Positions 37,398-46,859 of a DNA stretch of 64,000 nucleotides are shown one piece after another. Source of the stretch: Alitabrizicola rongguiensis. GTDB lineage: Bacteria; Pseudomonadota; Alphaproteobacteria; Rhodobacterales; Rhodobacteraceae. The notes beneath the pieces are model-generated. The model had not been told where the DNA came from, did not search any database, and worked only from the letters and a program-made list of their open reading frames with translations. The translations under genes and the position numbers were made by a program. Numbering within the stretch: the first letter of the stretch is position 1; the number at the start of each line of letters is the position of its first letter. The stretch spans positions 310,001-374,000 of the forward strand of contig NZ_JAKENF010000001.1 of the NCBI RefSeq assembly GCF_021491355.1, given 5' to 3'.

Positions 37398-38213
37398 CTA
37401 CCGGGTCGTCCCGGATGGGGCCGCGAACAGGGCCGGGTCGTCCCGGCCGGGCAGGGTGTCGATCTCGAACATCGTGCGCTGGCCGGCCACGCGCGGCGGC
37501 CACAGGACGATGTCCTTGGTGATGGTCGCGCCGTAGCGCTCGAGTTCCTCGGTGCGAGTGCGGGTGCGCTCGAAGGCGATGATCCGGGTCGCCAGGCTGA
37601 AGGCCTCGCGCAGGTCATGGGTGACCATGACCACCGTCATCGGCACCTCGTTCCACAGCCGCTTCATCAGCACATGGATATCGGCGCGGATGCCGGGATC
37701 GAGCGCACCGAAGGGCTCGTCCAGCAGCAGCACGCGCGGCTGCATCATCAGCGCTTGCGCCAGCGCCAGCCGCTGCTGCATTCCCCCCGACAGTTGCGCG
37801 GGGTATTTCGTCTCGGCCCCCTCCAGCCCGACCTCGCCGATCATCGTCCGCGCCTGCTCCTCGATCCGGCGGCGGGTGGCGCCGAACGTCCGACCCAGCC
37901 GGCGGCTGGCGCGAAGTTCGGGGCCAAACATGACGTTGCCCAGCACCGTCAGGTGCGGAAAGACCGAGTAGCGCTGATAGACCACACCGCGATCGGGGCC
38001 CGGCTCGGGCGGCAGAGGCGCACCGTCGAGCAGGATGCGCCCGCGCGTCGGCTGTTCCTGACCCAGGAGCATCCGCAAGAAGGTGGTCTTGCCGCAGCCC
38101 GAGGGACCGACCAGCGCCACGAAGGCGCGCGGCGCGACCTCGAGCGAGATGTTTTCCAGCACGATCTGGTCGCCGTATTCCTTCCAGACCCTTTCGACGG
38201 TCAGGGCGGTCAT
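37398..38213 (-). CDS. ABC transporter ATPase, NitT/TauT type, probably guanidine uptake
   Basis: The 271-residue ATPase has Walker A VGPSGCGKTTFLRMLLG, signature LSGGMQQRLALAQALMM, Walker B VLLLDEPFGALDP and switch VTHDLREAF. It belongs to the nitrate/sulfonate/taurine importer class and energises uptake by the neighbouring permease. It overlaps the permease stop by four bases. Such transporters are a known class of guanidine-I riboswitch targets, so guanidine import is the favoured reading. Confidence 0.9.
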   Translation of the reverse strand: MTALTVERVWKEYGDQIVLENISLEVAPRAFVALVGPSGCGKTTFLRMLLGQEQPTRGRILLDGAPLPPEPGPDRGVVYQRYSVFPHLTVLGNVMFGPELRASRRLGRTFGATRRRIEEQARTMIGEVGLEGAETKYPAQLSGGMQQRLALAQALMMQPRVLLLDEPFGALDPGIRADIHVLMKRLWNEVPMTVVMVTHDLREAFSLATRIIAFERTRTRTEELERYGATITKDIVLWPPRVAGQRTMFEIDTLPGRDDPALFAAPSGTTR

Positions 38214-39028
38214 CGCGCACCCTCCAGTTCGGACCAGGGGAAGACGCGGCGGCGGGCAAGGTCGATCAGGCGGTCACCGATCACGGCCAGAAGCGTGATC
38301 CAGGCGACATAGGGAAAGATCACGTCCATCGACAGGTAACGCCGGACAAGGAAGATCCGGTAGCCCAAGCCGGAATCGGCCGAGATCGCCTCGGCCGCGA
38401 TCAGGAACAGGAAGGCCGGCCCCAGTTGCAGGCGCAGGCTGGTCAAGAGGCGCGGCAGCACCTGTGGCAGCACCACACGCAGGCCGATCAGCCAGGTTGA
38501 GGCCGACAGCGTCTCGGCCTTGACGATCTGTTCGCGCGGCAGCGCCTGCGCCGACAGCGACAAGTCGCGGATCAGGATCGGCGCCACACCGATCACGATC
38601 AGTGCGATCTTCGAGGCCTCGCCCAGACCCATTACGATGAAGAGGATCGGCAGCAGCGCCAGCGGCGGCACCATCGAGACAAAGGCAATGAAGGGCGCGA
38701 GCGTCGCCCGCATCACCGGCAAGAGCCCGATCAGCAGGCCGATGACCAGCGCGAGCGCAGTCGAGATGCCAAGCCCTGCGAAGAGACGCCAGAGGCTCGC
38801 CGCCGTGTCGGACCAGAGCAGGTAATCCCCAGTGCGCGGATCGGGCTGGAAGGCCATGCGGTTGACGGTATCCGCCAGCGTCGCGAGCGACGGCAAGAGC
38901 TTGTCATTCGGGTTGGCCTCCAGCCGGATCGCCGAGCCGATCAGGTAGGCAACGATCAGCAGGGCGAAGGGCAGGCAGTGCAGCACGAGGGTGGCCCCGC
39001 GCGACGGCCGCCGGTTGATCCAGCGCAT
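38210..39028 (-). CDS. ABC transporter permease, NitT/TauT type
   Basis: The 272-residue inner-membrane subunit has about six spans. The cytoplasmic EAA-like loop is GLGEASKIALIVIGVAPILIRDLSLSAQALPREQIVKAETLSAS, with the conserved Gly spacing seen in importers. It partners the ATPase immediately downstream and the binding protein 16 bases upstream, together forming the importer of the riboswitch-controlled operon. Confidence 0.9.
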   Translation of the reverse strand: MRWINRRPSRGATLVLHCLPFALLIVAYLIGSAIRLEANPNDKLLPSLATLADTVNRMAFQPDPRTGDYLLWSDTAASLWRLFAGLGISTALALVIGLLIGLLPVMRATLAPFIAFVSMVPPLALLPILFIVMGLGEASKIALIVIGVAPILIRDLSLSAQALPREQIVKAETLSASTWLIGLRVVLPQVLPRLLTSLRLQLGPAFLFLIAAEAISADSGLGYRIFLVRRYLSMDVIFPYVAWITLLAVIGDRLIDLARRRVFPWSELEGAR

Positions 39029-39044
39029 CGGGTCGCTCCGCCGG

Positions 39045-40115
39045 TCAGAGCGCGCCGTCGGCGGCGAGCTTCATGTAGGTGTCGCTGAAGCGCAGCTTCA
39101 CATTGCCCGTGTCACCCAGCACCGCGCCACCCGGCAGTTCGATCCCGATCACGTCAGCCGAAGGCGCGCCGGACCCGAGCAGGCCCTTGTCGAACAGGAA
39201 GCCCCGCACATGGTCCATCGTCTTGGACAGATCCGGCGAGGTCACGAAACCCACCGCATCCGCCGGCTTGGCGAACAGCTTGGTCGCTGCCAGCTGATCC
39301 TCGAAACCCGCCTGATCGGTGCCAGAGGCCGCGCCCATCGCCGCCCGCGCTGCAGCGCCTTCGGGCGTGTCAGAGGCCATCACGGTGACGGTGTCATACC
39401 AGATGCCCGCCAGCGCCTTGCCGAAGTCGGGGTTGTCGGCCAGCACCTGCGTGTTTGCGACCATCAGGTCGATGATCTCGCCCGGGATCTGGCTGCTGTC
39501 GAAGACCTTGGTCGCGCCCGGCAACTTGACGATTTCGGAGACCATCGGGTTCCACGTCACCATCGCGGTCACGTCCGGCGTCTGAAAGGCGCCGACCATG
39601 TCGGGATCAGCGGTGTTGACCACTTTCACGTCCTGCTCGGACATGCCGACGCTGTCGAGCGCCCGCGCCAGCAGGTAATGCGAGACCGAGAACTCCACGA
39701 GGTTCACGTTGCGGCCCTTGATGTCGGCCAGCGTCGCGCCGTCCTTCAGGATCACAGCGTCATTGCCTGCAGAGAAATCGCCGACGATCACCGCCGTCGT
39801 ATCCACGCCCCCGGCCGAGGGGATGGAAAGCGCGTCCATGTTGGTGACGGTCACCGCGTCATAGGCACCGGCGGTGTACTGGTTGATCGATTCCACATAG
39901 TCGTTGAACTGGGTCACCTCGATGGTGATGCCATACTTGTCGGCCCATTTCTTGACGATCCCGGTATCGGCGGCATAGCCCCAGGGCATCCAGCCGACAT
40001 AGATCGACCAGGCGACCTTGAAATCCTTCTTCGGTTCGGCAAGGCCGGGTCCGGCCACGGCCAGAACGGCCAAAGCGGTCAGCGTGGCAAGCGCGGTTCG
40101 ACGGCACATCGTCAT
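39045..40115 (-). CDS. ABC transporter substrate-binding protein, probably for guanidine
   Basis: This is a periplasmic NMT1/SsuA-like binding protein. The ATG at 40115 has AAGGGAC upstream and gives 356 residues with a signal peptide (MTMCRRTALATLTALAVLAV to the Ala-Glu cut near residue 26). The mature part opens KKDFKVAWSIYVGWMPWGYAADTG, and its GAYDAVTVTNMDAL segment is typical of the class. It is the first gene after the riboswitch terminator. Confidence 0.88.
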   Translation of the reverse strand: MTMCRRTALATLTALAVLAVAGPGLAEPKKDFKVAWSIYVGWMPWGYAADTGIVKKWADKYGITIEVTQFNDYVESINQYTAGAYDAVTVTNMDALSIPSAGGVDTTAVIVGDFSAGNDAVILKDGATLADIKGRNVNLVEFSVSHYLLARALDSVGMSEQDVKVVNTADPDMVGAFQTPDVTAMVTWNPMVSEIVKLPGATKVFDSSQIPGEIIDLMVANTQVLADNPDFGKALAGIWYDTVTVMASDTPEGAAARAAMGAASGTDQAGFEDQLAATKLFAKPADAVGFVTSPDLSKTMDHVRGFLFDKGLLGSGAPSADVIGIELPGGAVLGDTGNVKLRFSDTYMKLAADGAL

Positions 40116-40137
40116 TCTGGTGTCCCTTTCGGCGTTG

Positions 40138-40175
40138 AAAAGGGATTGTCGGAACCATCGCGCCGCCAATCCCTT
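40138..40175 (-). terminator. intrinsic terminator of the riboswitch expression platform
   Basis: On the minus strand AAGGGATTG pairs with CAATCCCTT, which ends in TTTT, with a loop of about 18 bases. It lies between the aptamer and the first gene, where ligand-controlled termination would occur. The guanidine-I class is generally an ON switch, so guanidine would be expected to prevent this hairpin. Confidence 0.75.
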
Positions 40176-40182
40176 GGCTTTA

Positions 40183-40305
40183 CGAGGTCTCCCGGGTTTT
40201 TATCCCGCCGTGCGCCAGGCAGGGATTTCTCCCCCTGCCGGTGGCAGCTCTCGGACCAGACGCGCCTTGCGGTGCCGGAACCCTAGCCGCCAACTCATGC
40301 CTTCC
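40183..40305 (-). promoter_or_regulatory. guanidine-I (ykkC) riboswitch aptamer
   Basis: On the minus strand the sequence contains CTAGGGTTCCGGC (plus-strand 40274-40286), then TCTGGTCCGAGAGC, then ACGGCGGGATAAAA followed by CCCGGGAGA. These are the conserved blocks of the ykkC guanidine-I aptamer, in the right order and spacing, with a variable GC-rich arm between the second and third. The aptamer precedes a terminator and the guanidine transport and carboxylation operon, exactly its expected context. Outer boundaries are approximate. Confidence 0.92.
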
Positions 40306-40448
40306 TTGATTCCGCCGACGGGGCCGCGAGCCAAGATTTTGGCGCCCCAATCTGCGCCCGAAGCCGGTCTTGCCGGATCTCGCGCCGCTTTCTCCGTCCG
40401 CCGCCCATTTCTTGGGCTTGGTGCGACCGGAGCCTGGCTTGCCTCCGG

Positions 40449-40802
40449 TCACGGATCCTCTCCGACGAATTCCACGGGGCGCTCCCACTGAATCAGCACG
40501 ACACAACCCGGAGTGGACCATACGGAATGGATGCTGCCCTCGGGGTTGACGATCAATGCTCCGGTCCCATAGTCGCCGTGTTCGTCGCTTTGCGCCCCTT
40601 CCAGTACGAGGATGGTCTCCAGTCCGGTATGGCGATGGCGCGGGACCGAGGCGCCGGGGGCGTAGCGCAGCAGCGCGACCGAGGGAAAGCCATCGCAAAG
40701 CGGGCAGATCTCGACCCCCTGCCGGAAGGGCTGGAATGGCAGCGCCGCCCAGCCGCCGGAAGCGAGGCCCGGAAACGACAGGGGTTCAATCATCGAGCGC
40801 AT
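40449..40802 (-). CDS. small cupin-domain protein
   Basis: The 117-residue single-domain protein has a cupin core: [28 protein letters not shown] (His-x-His...Glu metal ligands near residues 56-63) and [11 protein letters not shown]. It resembles the ChrR-like cupin group. It overlaps the upstream cysteine hydrolase gene (stop at 40786) and is the last gene of the biuret/triuret module, ending about 140 bases before the riboswitch. Its role is unknown; a sensor or auxiliary enzyme is possible. Confidence 0.8.
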   Translation of the reverse strand: MRSMIEPLSFPGLASGGWAALPFQPFRQGVEICPLCDGFPSVALLRYAPGASVPRHRHTGLETILVLEGAQSDEHGDYGTGALIVNPEGSIHSVWSTPGCVVLIQWERPVEFVGEDP

Positions 40803-41454
40803 CCACGATTTCAGCCGTCGTCGCCGTCCAGCCGACGATCGCCCCCTGCGCGCGGATCATCTGCAGGGCGGCTTCCTTGAATTCGGGGAAATAGCTTTCG
40901 GTCGCGTCCTCGGCGAGCAGGCAGTCAAAACCCCGGTCATTGGCCTCGCGCATCGTGGTCTGCACGCAGACCTCGGTCGTGACGCCGGCAAAGACCAGCG
41001 TTCGGATGCCGAGCCTTGCCAGATGATCGCCAAGCGGGGTGGCGTAGAAGGCGCCCTTCCCCGGCTTGTCGATCACGATCTCGCCCGCCGCCGGCAGCAG
41101 TTGCGGCACGATCTCGGCCCCCGGTTCGCCCGCGATCAGGATGCGTCCCATCGGGCCCGGATCGCCGATCCGGAGCGAAGGCTTGCCCCGCTCGCGCTTG
41201 GCCGGTGGACAGTCCGACAGATCGGGGCGATGGCATTCGCGGGTATGGATCACCGGCAGGCCAGCTGCGCGGAACCCTTCGATCAGGGCGGCCACGGTCG
41301 GGATGATGGCGGCCAGCACCGAGACGTCATTGCCTAGGGCCGCACCGAATCCTCCCGGCTCGATGAAGTCGCGCTGCATGTCGATGACGATCAGCGCCGT
41401 CGTGGCCGGATCGAAGCGAAGGGGAAAGGGCCTGGCGGCCACGATCTCGGCCAT
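40786..41454 (-). CDS. isochorismatase-like cysteine hydrolase, possible triuret hydrolase TrtA
   Basis: The 222-residue hydrolase has the Asp-Lys-Cys triad D25 ([10 protein letters not shown]), K130 ([11 protein letters not shown]) and C163 ([19 protein letters not shown]). It is related to BiuH, encoded two genes upstream, but differs around the active site ([32 protein letters not shown]). Published triuret pathways pair a BiuH with such a second cysteine hydrolase (TrtA) that opens triuret toward biuret, and the gene context here fits. A ureide amidohydrolase is the alternative. It overlaps the ABC ATPase by one base and the cupin gene by 17. Confidence 0.85.
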   Translation of the reverse strand: MAEIVAARPFPLRFDPATTALIVIDMQRDFIEPGGFGAALGNDVSVLAAIIPTVAALIEGFRAAGLPVIHTRECHRPDLSDCPPAKRERGKPSLRIGDPGPMGRILIAGEPGAEIVPQLLPAAGEIVIDKPGKGAFYATPLGDHLARLGIRTLVFAGVTTEVCVQTTMREANDRGFDCLLAEDATESYFPEFKEAALQMIRAQGAIVGWTATTAEIVDALDD

Positions 41455-42994
41455 CAGGCATGTCCCCCCATGTGATGGCCGATGGTCCCGATGTCCGCCT
41501 GCGCCGCATCTACGGCATAGGCGATGCGCCCCTCAGACATGACCAGAACACGGTCCGACAGCTCGAGGATCTCGTCCAGGTCCTCGCTCATCAGCAGCAC
41601 CGCCGCACCCCGGTTGCGCGCTGCGACGATGCGGGCGCGGATTTCGGCCACCGCCGAGAAATCGAGGCCGAAGCACGGGTTCGAGATCACCAACAGGTCA
41701 ACGTCACCCGTCAGTTCCCGCGCCAGAACGGCGCGCTGCACGTTCCCGCCCGAGAGAGCGGCGATCGGCGCATCGACTGAGGTCGTCTTGACCTTGAAGT
41801 CGCGCACCAGCTCGTTGGCCCGCGCCCGGATCTCGCGCCCCTTCAACCAGAAACGCGTGCCCTTTCCGTCCTGGTCGAAGCTGCGGAAGCCGATGTTTTC
41901 GGCCACGCTCATCTTTGGCGCGCAGGCGTTGCGGAGCGGCTCTTCGGGCAGGTAGCGAACGGCGCGGATGCGGGCCTCGGCCCGGCTGGCGCTGTAGGGT
42001 GCGCCCTTGACCCTGATTGTTCCCGCCTCCAGCCCACGCTGGCCTGTCAGGATCTCCATCAGTTCCATCTGACCGTTGCCCGAGATGCTGCAACACCGAC
42101 GATCTCGCCTGCGCGAACAGTCAGCCCCTCGATCGATATCTCCTTCAGGCCAGAACGGTCACGCGTGCGGACGCCGTCCACTTCCAGGACCGGCGCTCCT
42201 GCCATGCCCGCCCGCGCCATTGCGGCAACGGGCGCATCGGACCCGATCATCATGTTCGCCATATCGGCATGGCTCAGATCAGCCACCCTGCCCTGCCCCA
42301 CGAGCCGACCGCGCCGCAGGACCGAGACATCGTCGGCAAAGGCCGTCACCTCGCGAAACTTGTGGCTGATCATCAGGACCGAGATCTCGCCCTTTTCGCA
42401 CAGGCCACGGACATGACCGAGAACCTCGTCCGCCTCGTCGGGCGTCAGGACCGAAGTCGGCTCGTCGAGGATGAGGAAGCGGCGGCCGAGATAGAGCTGC
42501 TTCAGGATCTCGAGCTTCTGCTTCTCGCCCGCTGCCAGCGCCCGGACCGGCTGGTCCAGCGGCACGGCGAAGGGCATCCGCTCCATGAACTCGGTCAGCG
42601 CCGCATGTTCTTTCCGCCAGTCGATAATGGCGGGGGTGTCATCGCGGCTGATGACGAGGTTCTCTGCGGCGGTCAGCGAGGGGACCAGCGTGAAATGCTG
42701 GTAGACCATGCCGAGGCCAAGCGCATGGGCTGCCCGCGGATCGGGCACCTTCGCCTCGCGTCCTCCGACCATCATCTGCCCCGTGGTCGCGTGGTAGAAG
42801 CCCATCATACATTTCACGAGCGTGGATTTGCCCGCGCCGTTCTCGCCCAGAAGCGCATGGAACGTGCCGGGTGGCACAGTGATCGATACGTCATCGAGGG
42901 CCGTGAACCCCCCGAAGCGCATGGTCATGCCAAGGGTTCTGACCTCGAGCGCGCCTTCGGGCAGCTTTTCCTCGCCGATCACCATCATGGTCAT
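41454..42994 (-). pseudogene. frameshifted sugar/nucleoside-type ABC importer ATPase
   Basis: Together the two halves encode one double-ATPase of the BMP-importer (nucleoside/CUT2) type, about 513 residues. The first half (42994 to 42059) has Walker A LGENGAGKSTLVKCMMGFYH and Walker B LILDEPTSVL and runs to VRAGEIVGVAASRATVRWN before a stop. The second half (from 42068 to 41454) begins MELMEILTGQRGLEAG and has LSGGNVQRAVLARELTG. The family sequence across the join should read GVAGISGNGQMEL. Restoring one G at about 42088 gives exactly that, so a single-base deletion breaks the frame. It could be a sequencing error. It lies between biuH and the second cysteine hydrolase. Confidence 0.85.
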
Positions 42995-43683
42995 GGCAGG
43001 GCCTCCAGCAGGGTCTTGCTGTCGGCCACCGCGCCGAAGACGCCGCCCTGCATCGTCACCATCTTCAGCGCCGCCTCATGGTTGCCGCGGTCCGTGGCAC
43101 CGCAGCAATCCGACAGGACCAGACATTCGAAGCCGCGGTCATTCGCTTCGCGCATGGTGGTCGAGACGCAGACATCGGTGGTGATGCCGGTGATGATGAG
43201 GTTGTCGATGCCCTTGGTGCGCAACATCAGTTCCAGGTCGGTTGCGCAGAAGCTGCCCTTGCCGGGCTTGTCGATGATCGGCTCACCCGGCAGGGGGTAA
43301 AGCTCTTCGATGATGTCCCAGCCCGGCTCACCCCGGATCAGGATGCGTCCACACGGCCCGACCTCACCGATGCCTGCCCCGATCTGCTGCGACCGCCAGC
43401 GCTTGTTTGGCGGAAGGTCGGACAAGTCGGGCCGGTGCCCCTCGCGGGTGTGGATGATGTGATAGCCATTGGCGCGCATCGCGCCCAGCACCGCCTTGAT
43501 CGGTTCAATCGGCGCGCGCGTCAGCGACAGGTCATAGCCCATCTTGTCGACATAGCCGCCCGGCCCGCAGAAGTCGGTCTGCATGTCGATGATGACCAGC
43601 GCCGTGTTGTCGGGGCGAAGCTCGCCGTTCCAGGGCCAGGCATATGGGGTTGAGGCGATGGTGGTCATCGGCGGCTCCGTCAC
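42991..43683 (-). CDS. biuH: biuret amidohydrolase
   Basis: The enzyme hydrolyses biuret to allophanate and ammonia. The 230-residue protein matches my memory of Rhizobium BiuH along its length: [40 protein letters not shown] and [20 protein letters not shown]. The catalytic triad is D33, K139 and C172 ([19 protein letters not shown]), and Q212 ([10 protein letters not shown]) sits where the selectivity glutamine of BiuH lies. Its ends overlap the permease and ATPase genes by four bases each. The product allophanate feeds AtzF encoded downstream. Confidence 0.9.
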   Translation of the reverse strand: MTEPPMTTIASTPYAWPWNGELRPDNTALVIIDMQTDFCGPGGYVDKMGYDLSLTRAPIEPIKAVLGAMRANGYHIIHTREGHRPDLSDLPPNKRWRSQQIGAGIGEVGPCGRILIRGEPGWDIIEELYPLPGEPIIDKPGKGSFCATDLELMLRTKGIDNLIITGITTDVCVSTTMREANDRGFECLVLSDCCGATDRGNHEAALKMVTMQGGVFGAVADSKTLLEALP

Positions 43684-44606
43684 TTTGTCAGGCTGAGTTC
43701 ACCGGGCGCGCCGGTCATGGCGCGGCTGGGCGAGGAAATCGCGATCATCACGCCAAGCGTCAGGACGTAGGGCGCGGCGTAGAAGAGGTAGTAGCCGGAA
43801 GAGACACCAACCGATTGCAGCGCCGGGCCAAGTGCCCCCGCCCCGCCGAACAGAAGTGCCGCGAAGAAACAGGCGATCGGGTTCCAGCGGGCAAAGATCA
43901 CCAGCGCCACGGCCATCAGGCCCTGACCAGAGGAGATGCCCTCGTTCCAGCTACCCGGATAGTAAAGTGATAGGTAAGCGCCGCCGACCCCGGCCATCGC
44001 CCCCCCTGCCCCTGTCGCCAACGTGCGGATGATCGCGGGCCGCAACCCCATGGCGCGGGCGGCGTCAGTGCTGTCGCCGACCACGCGCAGGATCAAGCCG
44101 ATGCGGGTCGATCGCAGCATCCACCAGAAGAACACCGACAGCGCCGCTCCGATCAGGAACAGCACATTGACGTTCAGCGCCGCTTCCAGTTGCGGCAGGC
44201 CCGACCAGCCGCCAAAGGGGATGGACGGTAGGTCGGGCGCAACCGGCTGGATGAAGGGTTTGCCGAAGTAGAAGGCAAGCCCCATCCCCAGCAACATCAT
44301 CGCGATGCCGATCGCGATGTCGTTCACCTTGGGAAGCGAGCAGATCAGGCCATGGACCAGTCCGAAGACCGCCCCCGCCAGCGCGGCAACCGCGACACCT
44401 GCCCAAGCGGAACCGGTAAGACAGGCAACCGCGTAGCCGGACATCGCTCCGAAGACGAGCGTGCCCTCGAGGCCAAGATTGATGCGGCCAGAGCGTTCGG
44501 TCAGCACCTCGCCGAGGCTCACGAACAGGAAGGGCGTCGAGACGCGGATCGCCCCGCCGAGGATTGCGATGGGGATGGCCCAGAGGCCAATATCGTTGTC
44601 CATCAT
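43680..44606 (-). CDS. BMP-type ABC importer permease 2
   Basis: This is a branched/nucleoside-class permease of 308 residues with eight or more spans. It begins [48 protein letters not shown], the SG-x-INLGLEG motif being typical of this class. [28 protein letters not shown] near residue 210 is the EAA-like part. I use the ATG at 44606, which overlaps the first permease's stop. It likely forms the importer core with permease 1. Confidence 0.9.
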   Translation of the reverse strand: MMDNDIGLWAIPIAILGGAIRVSTPFLFVSLGEVLTERSGRINLGLEGTLVFGAMSGYAVACLTGSAWAGVAVAALAGAVFGLVHGLICSLPKVNDIAIGIAMMLLGMGLAFYFGKPFIQPVAPDLPSIPFGGWSGLPQLEAALNVNVLFLIGAALSVFFWWMLRSTRIGLILRVVGDSTDAARAMGLRPAIIRTLATGAGGAMAGVGGAYLSLYYPGSWNEGISSGQGLMAVALVIFARWNPIACFFAALLFGGAGALGPALQSVGVSSGYYLFYAAPYVLTLGVMIAISSPSRAMTGAPGELSLTK

Positions 44607-45715
44607 GTCCTCCAGCGTTCCGGGGTGAAGATCTTGAACCGTCCGTAGAGCGCATCGCTGAGCAGGATCGCGACGAAGACGAACCCCTGCAGCACCAGGA
44701 CGGTCGCGTCGGGCAGGTCCATCCGCCGTTGGATCAGGCCCGACGAAGCCTCGAACCCGGCCAGAAGGCAGGCGACGGGGATGATCGCAAGCGGGTTGTG
44801 ACGCGCAAGGAAAGCAATGAGGATACCGGTGAAACCATATCCGGCCGCGAGCGAGGCATTGGCAGAGCCAAGCACAGCCGAGGTCTCGAAGAAACCGGCG
44901 AGGCCGGCAAAGGCACCCCCGAGCGCGGTAAATCCAAGGATCAGCCGGCCCACAGGCAGGCCCTGCACCTGCGCTGCGCGCACGTTGCCGCCGGCGATCC
45001 GGGCGGCGAAGCCCCAGGTCGTACGGTCGATCAGCGCCCAGGACAGGATACAGCACAGGATGCCCACCGGCAGGCCCCAGTGCAGCTCCGCCCCGGGGAT
45101 GTTGCCGACGCGAAGTGCATCGGGCAGCGGCGCGGTAGACGGTTTGTTCAGGCTCGCCGGGTCGCGCAGAGGTCCTTCGACGATATGATTCATCAGGGCG
45201 ATGGCGATGTAGGACATCAACAGGCTGGCAATCGTCTCGTTCACGCCGCGGTAGTGCCGCAACGCCCCGACGGTGCCGATCCAAAGTCCTCCGACGAGCG
45301 CCGCGGCCAGGGCCATCAGCGGCAGGCCGACCCAGGACGACGCGCCGCTCAGCACAACCCCAAGCGCCCCGGCCGCCACGCCGCCCAGAACGATCGCCCC
45401 CTCGCCACCAATGACCACGAGGCCCAGCCTTGCGGGCAGCGCGACGCAAAGGGCGGCAAACAGGAGCGGGGCAGCCCGCGAAAGCGTGTTCTGCCAAGAA
45501 AACCAGCTGCCGAAGCCCGCCTTGTAGACCAGGCCATAGAACTCGGCCGGGGATTTTCCCTGCGTCATCAGGAAGAAGCCGAAGATCGCGAGCCCGGCCA
45601 GAAGCGCGCCGACCGGAAGCACGACGGCCTCGGACTTGCGGGCGAGAGCGGCGCGCCATCCTTCCCCCGCCCCTGCCCTGGCTCCGGCCTGAACCATGGC
45701 TGTCACATCGGCCAT
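44603..45715 (-). CDS. BMP-type ABC importer permease 1
   Basis: The 370-residue inner-membrane protein has about ten spans, including LPVGALLAGLAIFGFFLM, APLLFAALCVALPARLGLVVIGGEGAIVLGG and YRGVNETIASLLMSYIAIALMNHIVEGPLRDP, the last two being signature stretches of the YufP/NupB class. The ATG at 45715 has GGAGGG upstream. It lies 19 bases after the binding-protein gene and overlaps permease 2. Confidence 0.9.
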   Translation of the reverse strand: MADVTAMVQAGARAGAGEGWRAALARKSEAVVLPVGALLAGLAIFGFFLMTQGKSPAEFYGLVYKAGFGSWFSWQNTLSRAAPLLFAALCVALPARLGLVVIGGEGAIVLGGVAAGALGVVLSGASSWVGLPLMALAAALVGGLWIGTVGALRHYRGVNETIASLLMSYIAIALMNHIVEGPLRDPASLNKPSTAPLPDALRVGNIPGAELHWGLPVGILCCILSWALIDRTTWGFAARIAGGNVRAAQVQGLPVGRLILGFTALGGAFAGLAGFFETSAVLGSANASLAAGYGFTGILIAFLARHNPLAIIPVACLLAGFEASSGLIQRRMDLPDATVLVLQGFVFVAILLSDALYGRFKIFTPERWRT

Positions 45716-45734
45716 GTGCCGCCCTCCGCAGACG

Positions 45735-46859
45735 TTACGAGGTGGAGCCGAGGACACCCTCGACGAGGTAGTCCATGCTTTCAAGCTTGACGTCCGTCTC
45801 GACGAAGGCTTCGCCCTCTGCCGCGATGACGTTGCCCTTGTTGTCCTTCAGCGGGCCCTTGATGACGGCAAAGCCACCCTTGAGGATCTCGGCCTGCTTC
45901 GCCTCGAAATCGGCCTTTGCCTCGGGGGTCACGGCAGGCCCGAGCGGCGACATCTTGATGAAGCCTTCGGCGAGCCCGCCACGGACGAAGTTCGGGATCG
46001 GCTCGCCCGCCATCGTCGCAGTAATCATGTCGGTATAGACCTTGGACCAGTTCCACTCGGCCCCGGTCAGATACTTGTCGGGCGCGAGCGAGGACTGGTT
46101 GGCATGGTAGCCGCAGACATAGGCGCCACGACCGGCCGCTGTCTCGATCACAACCTTGGGGCTGTCCACGTGGCAGGTGATGACATCACACCCCGCGTCG
46201 CACAGTGCGTTCGTCGCCTCGGCCTCCTTCACGGCCAGCGACCATTCGCCGGTGAAGATCACCTGGCAGGTGATGGTCGGATCGACCGAGCGCGCGCCCA
46301 GAAGGAAAGAGTTGACGTTCAGCAAGACCTGCGGAATCGGCTTGGCCGCAACGAACCCGATCTTCTTGGTCTTGGTCATGTGCCCGGCAACGACGCCGTT
46401 CAGGTACTGACCCATGCCGATATAGCCGAAATAGCTGCCGACATTCGTCGGATGCTTGTCGGCCTGCCACATCCCGCCCGCATGCTCAAAGCGGACATCG
46501 GGATATTTCGCCGCCATCTCGAGGATATGGGGATCGAAATAGCCGAAAGAGGTCGGGAACAGGAGCGTGGCCCCGTCGAAGTTGATCATCGACTCCATCG
46601 TCTTCTGGACGTCGATGGTTTCGGGGACGTTTTCTTCTTCCACCACCGTCACGCCGGGAATGGATTTCAGCGCCGCAGCGCCCTCGGCATGGGCCTGGTT
46701 GTAGCCATAGTCATCCTTGGGTCCCACATAGATGAACCCGACTGTCAGCTTGTCGAGGGCCTCGGCACGGGCCATGCGGGGCAGTCCCAAAAACGCGGCA
46801 GACCCGGCAAGCGCCGTCCCCATCAGAAAGTGGCGGCGCGAAAGAGAGGAAGTGGACAT
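45735..46859 (-). CDS. BMP-family substrate-binding protein
   Basis: This is a periplasmic basic-membrane-protein type receptor of 374 residues. The ATG at 46859 has GGAG upstream. A twin-arginine signal is visible: SSLSRRHFLMGTALAGSAAFLGLPRMARA. The mature part opens LDKLTVGFIYVGPKDDYGYNQAHAEGA and continues INFDGATLLFPTSFGYFDPHILEMAAKYPDVRFEHAGG, as in Med/PnrA-like receptors. In this operon the ligand is more likely biuret, triuret or a related ureide than a nucleoside; that is inferred from the neighbouring hydrolases. Confidence 0.9.
   Translation of the reverse strand: MSTSSLSRRHFLMGTALAGSAAFLGLPRMARAEALDKLTVGFIYVGPKDDYGYNQAHAEGAAALKSIPGVTVVEEENVPETIDVQKTMESMINFDGATLLFPTSFGYFDPHILEMAAKYPDVRFEHAGGMWQADKHPTNVGSYFGYIGMGQYLNGVVAGHMTKTKKIGFVAAKPIPQVLLNVNSFLLGARSVDPTITCQVIFTGEWSLAVKEAEATNALCDAGCDVITCHVDSPKVVIETAAGRGAYVCGYHANQSSLAPDKYLTGAEWNWSKVYTDMITATMAGEPIPNFVRGGLAEGFIKMSPLGPAVTPEAKADFEAKQAEILKGGFAVIKGPLKDNKGNVIAAEGEAFVETDVKLESMDYLVEGVLGSTS

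Noticed and set aside
43680-45659. A 659-residue open frame on the minus strand
   Set aside because: Only its C-terminal half (from 44606) is a permease; the upstream half is the wrong frame of permease 1 and has no spans.
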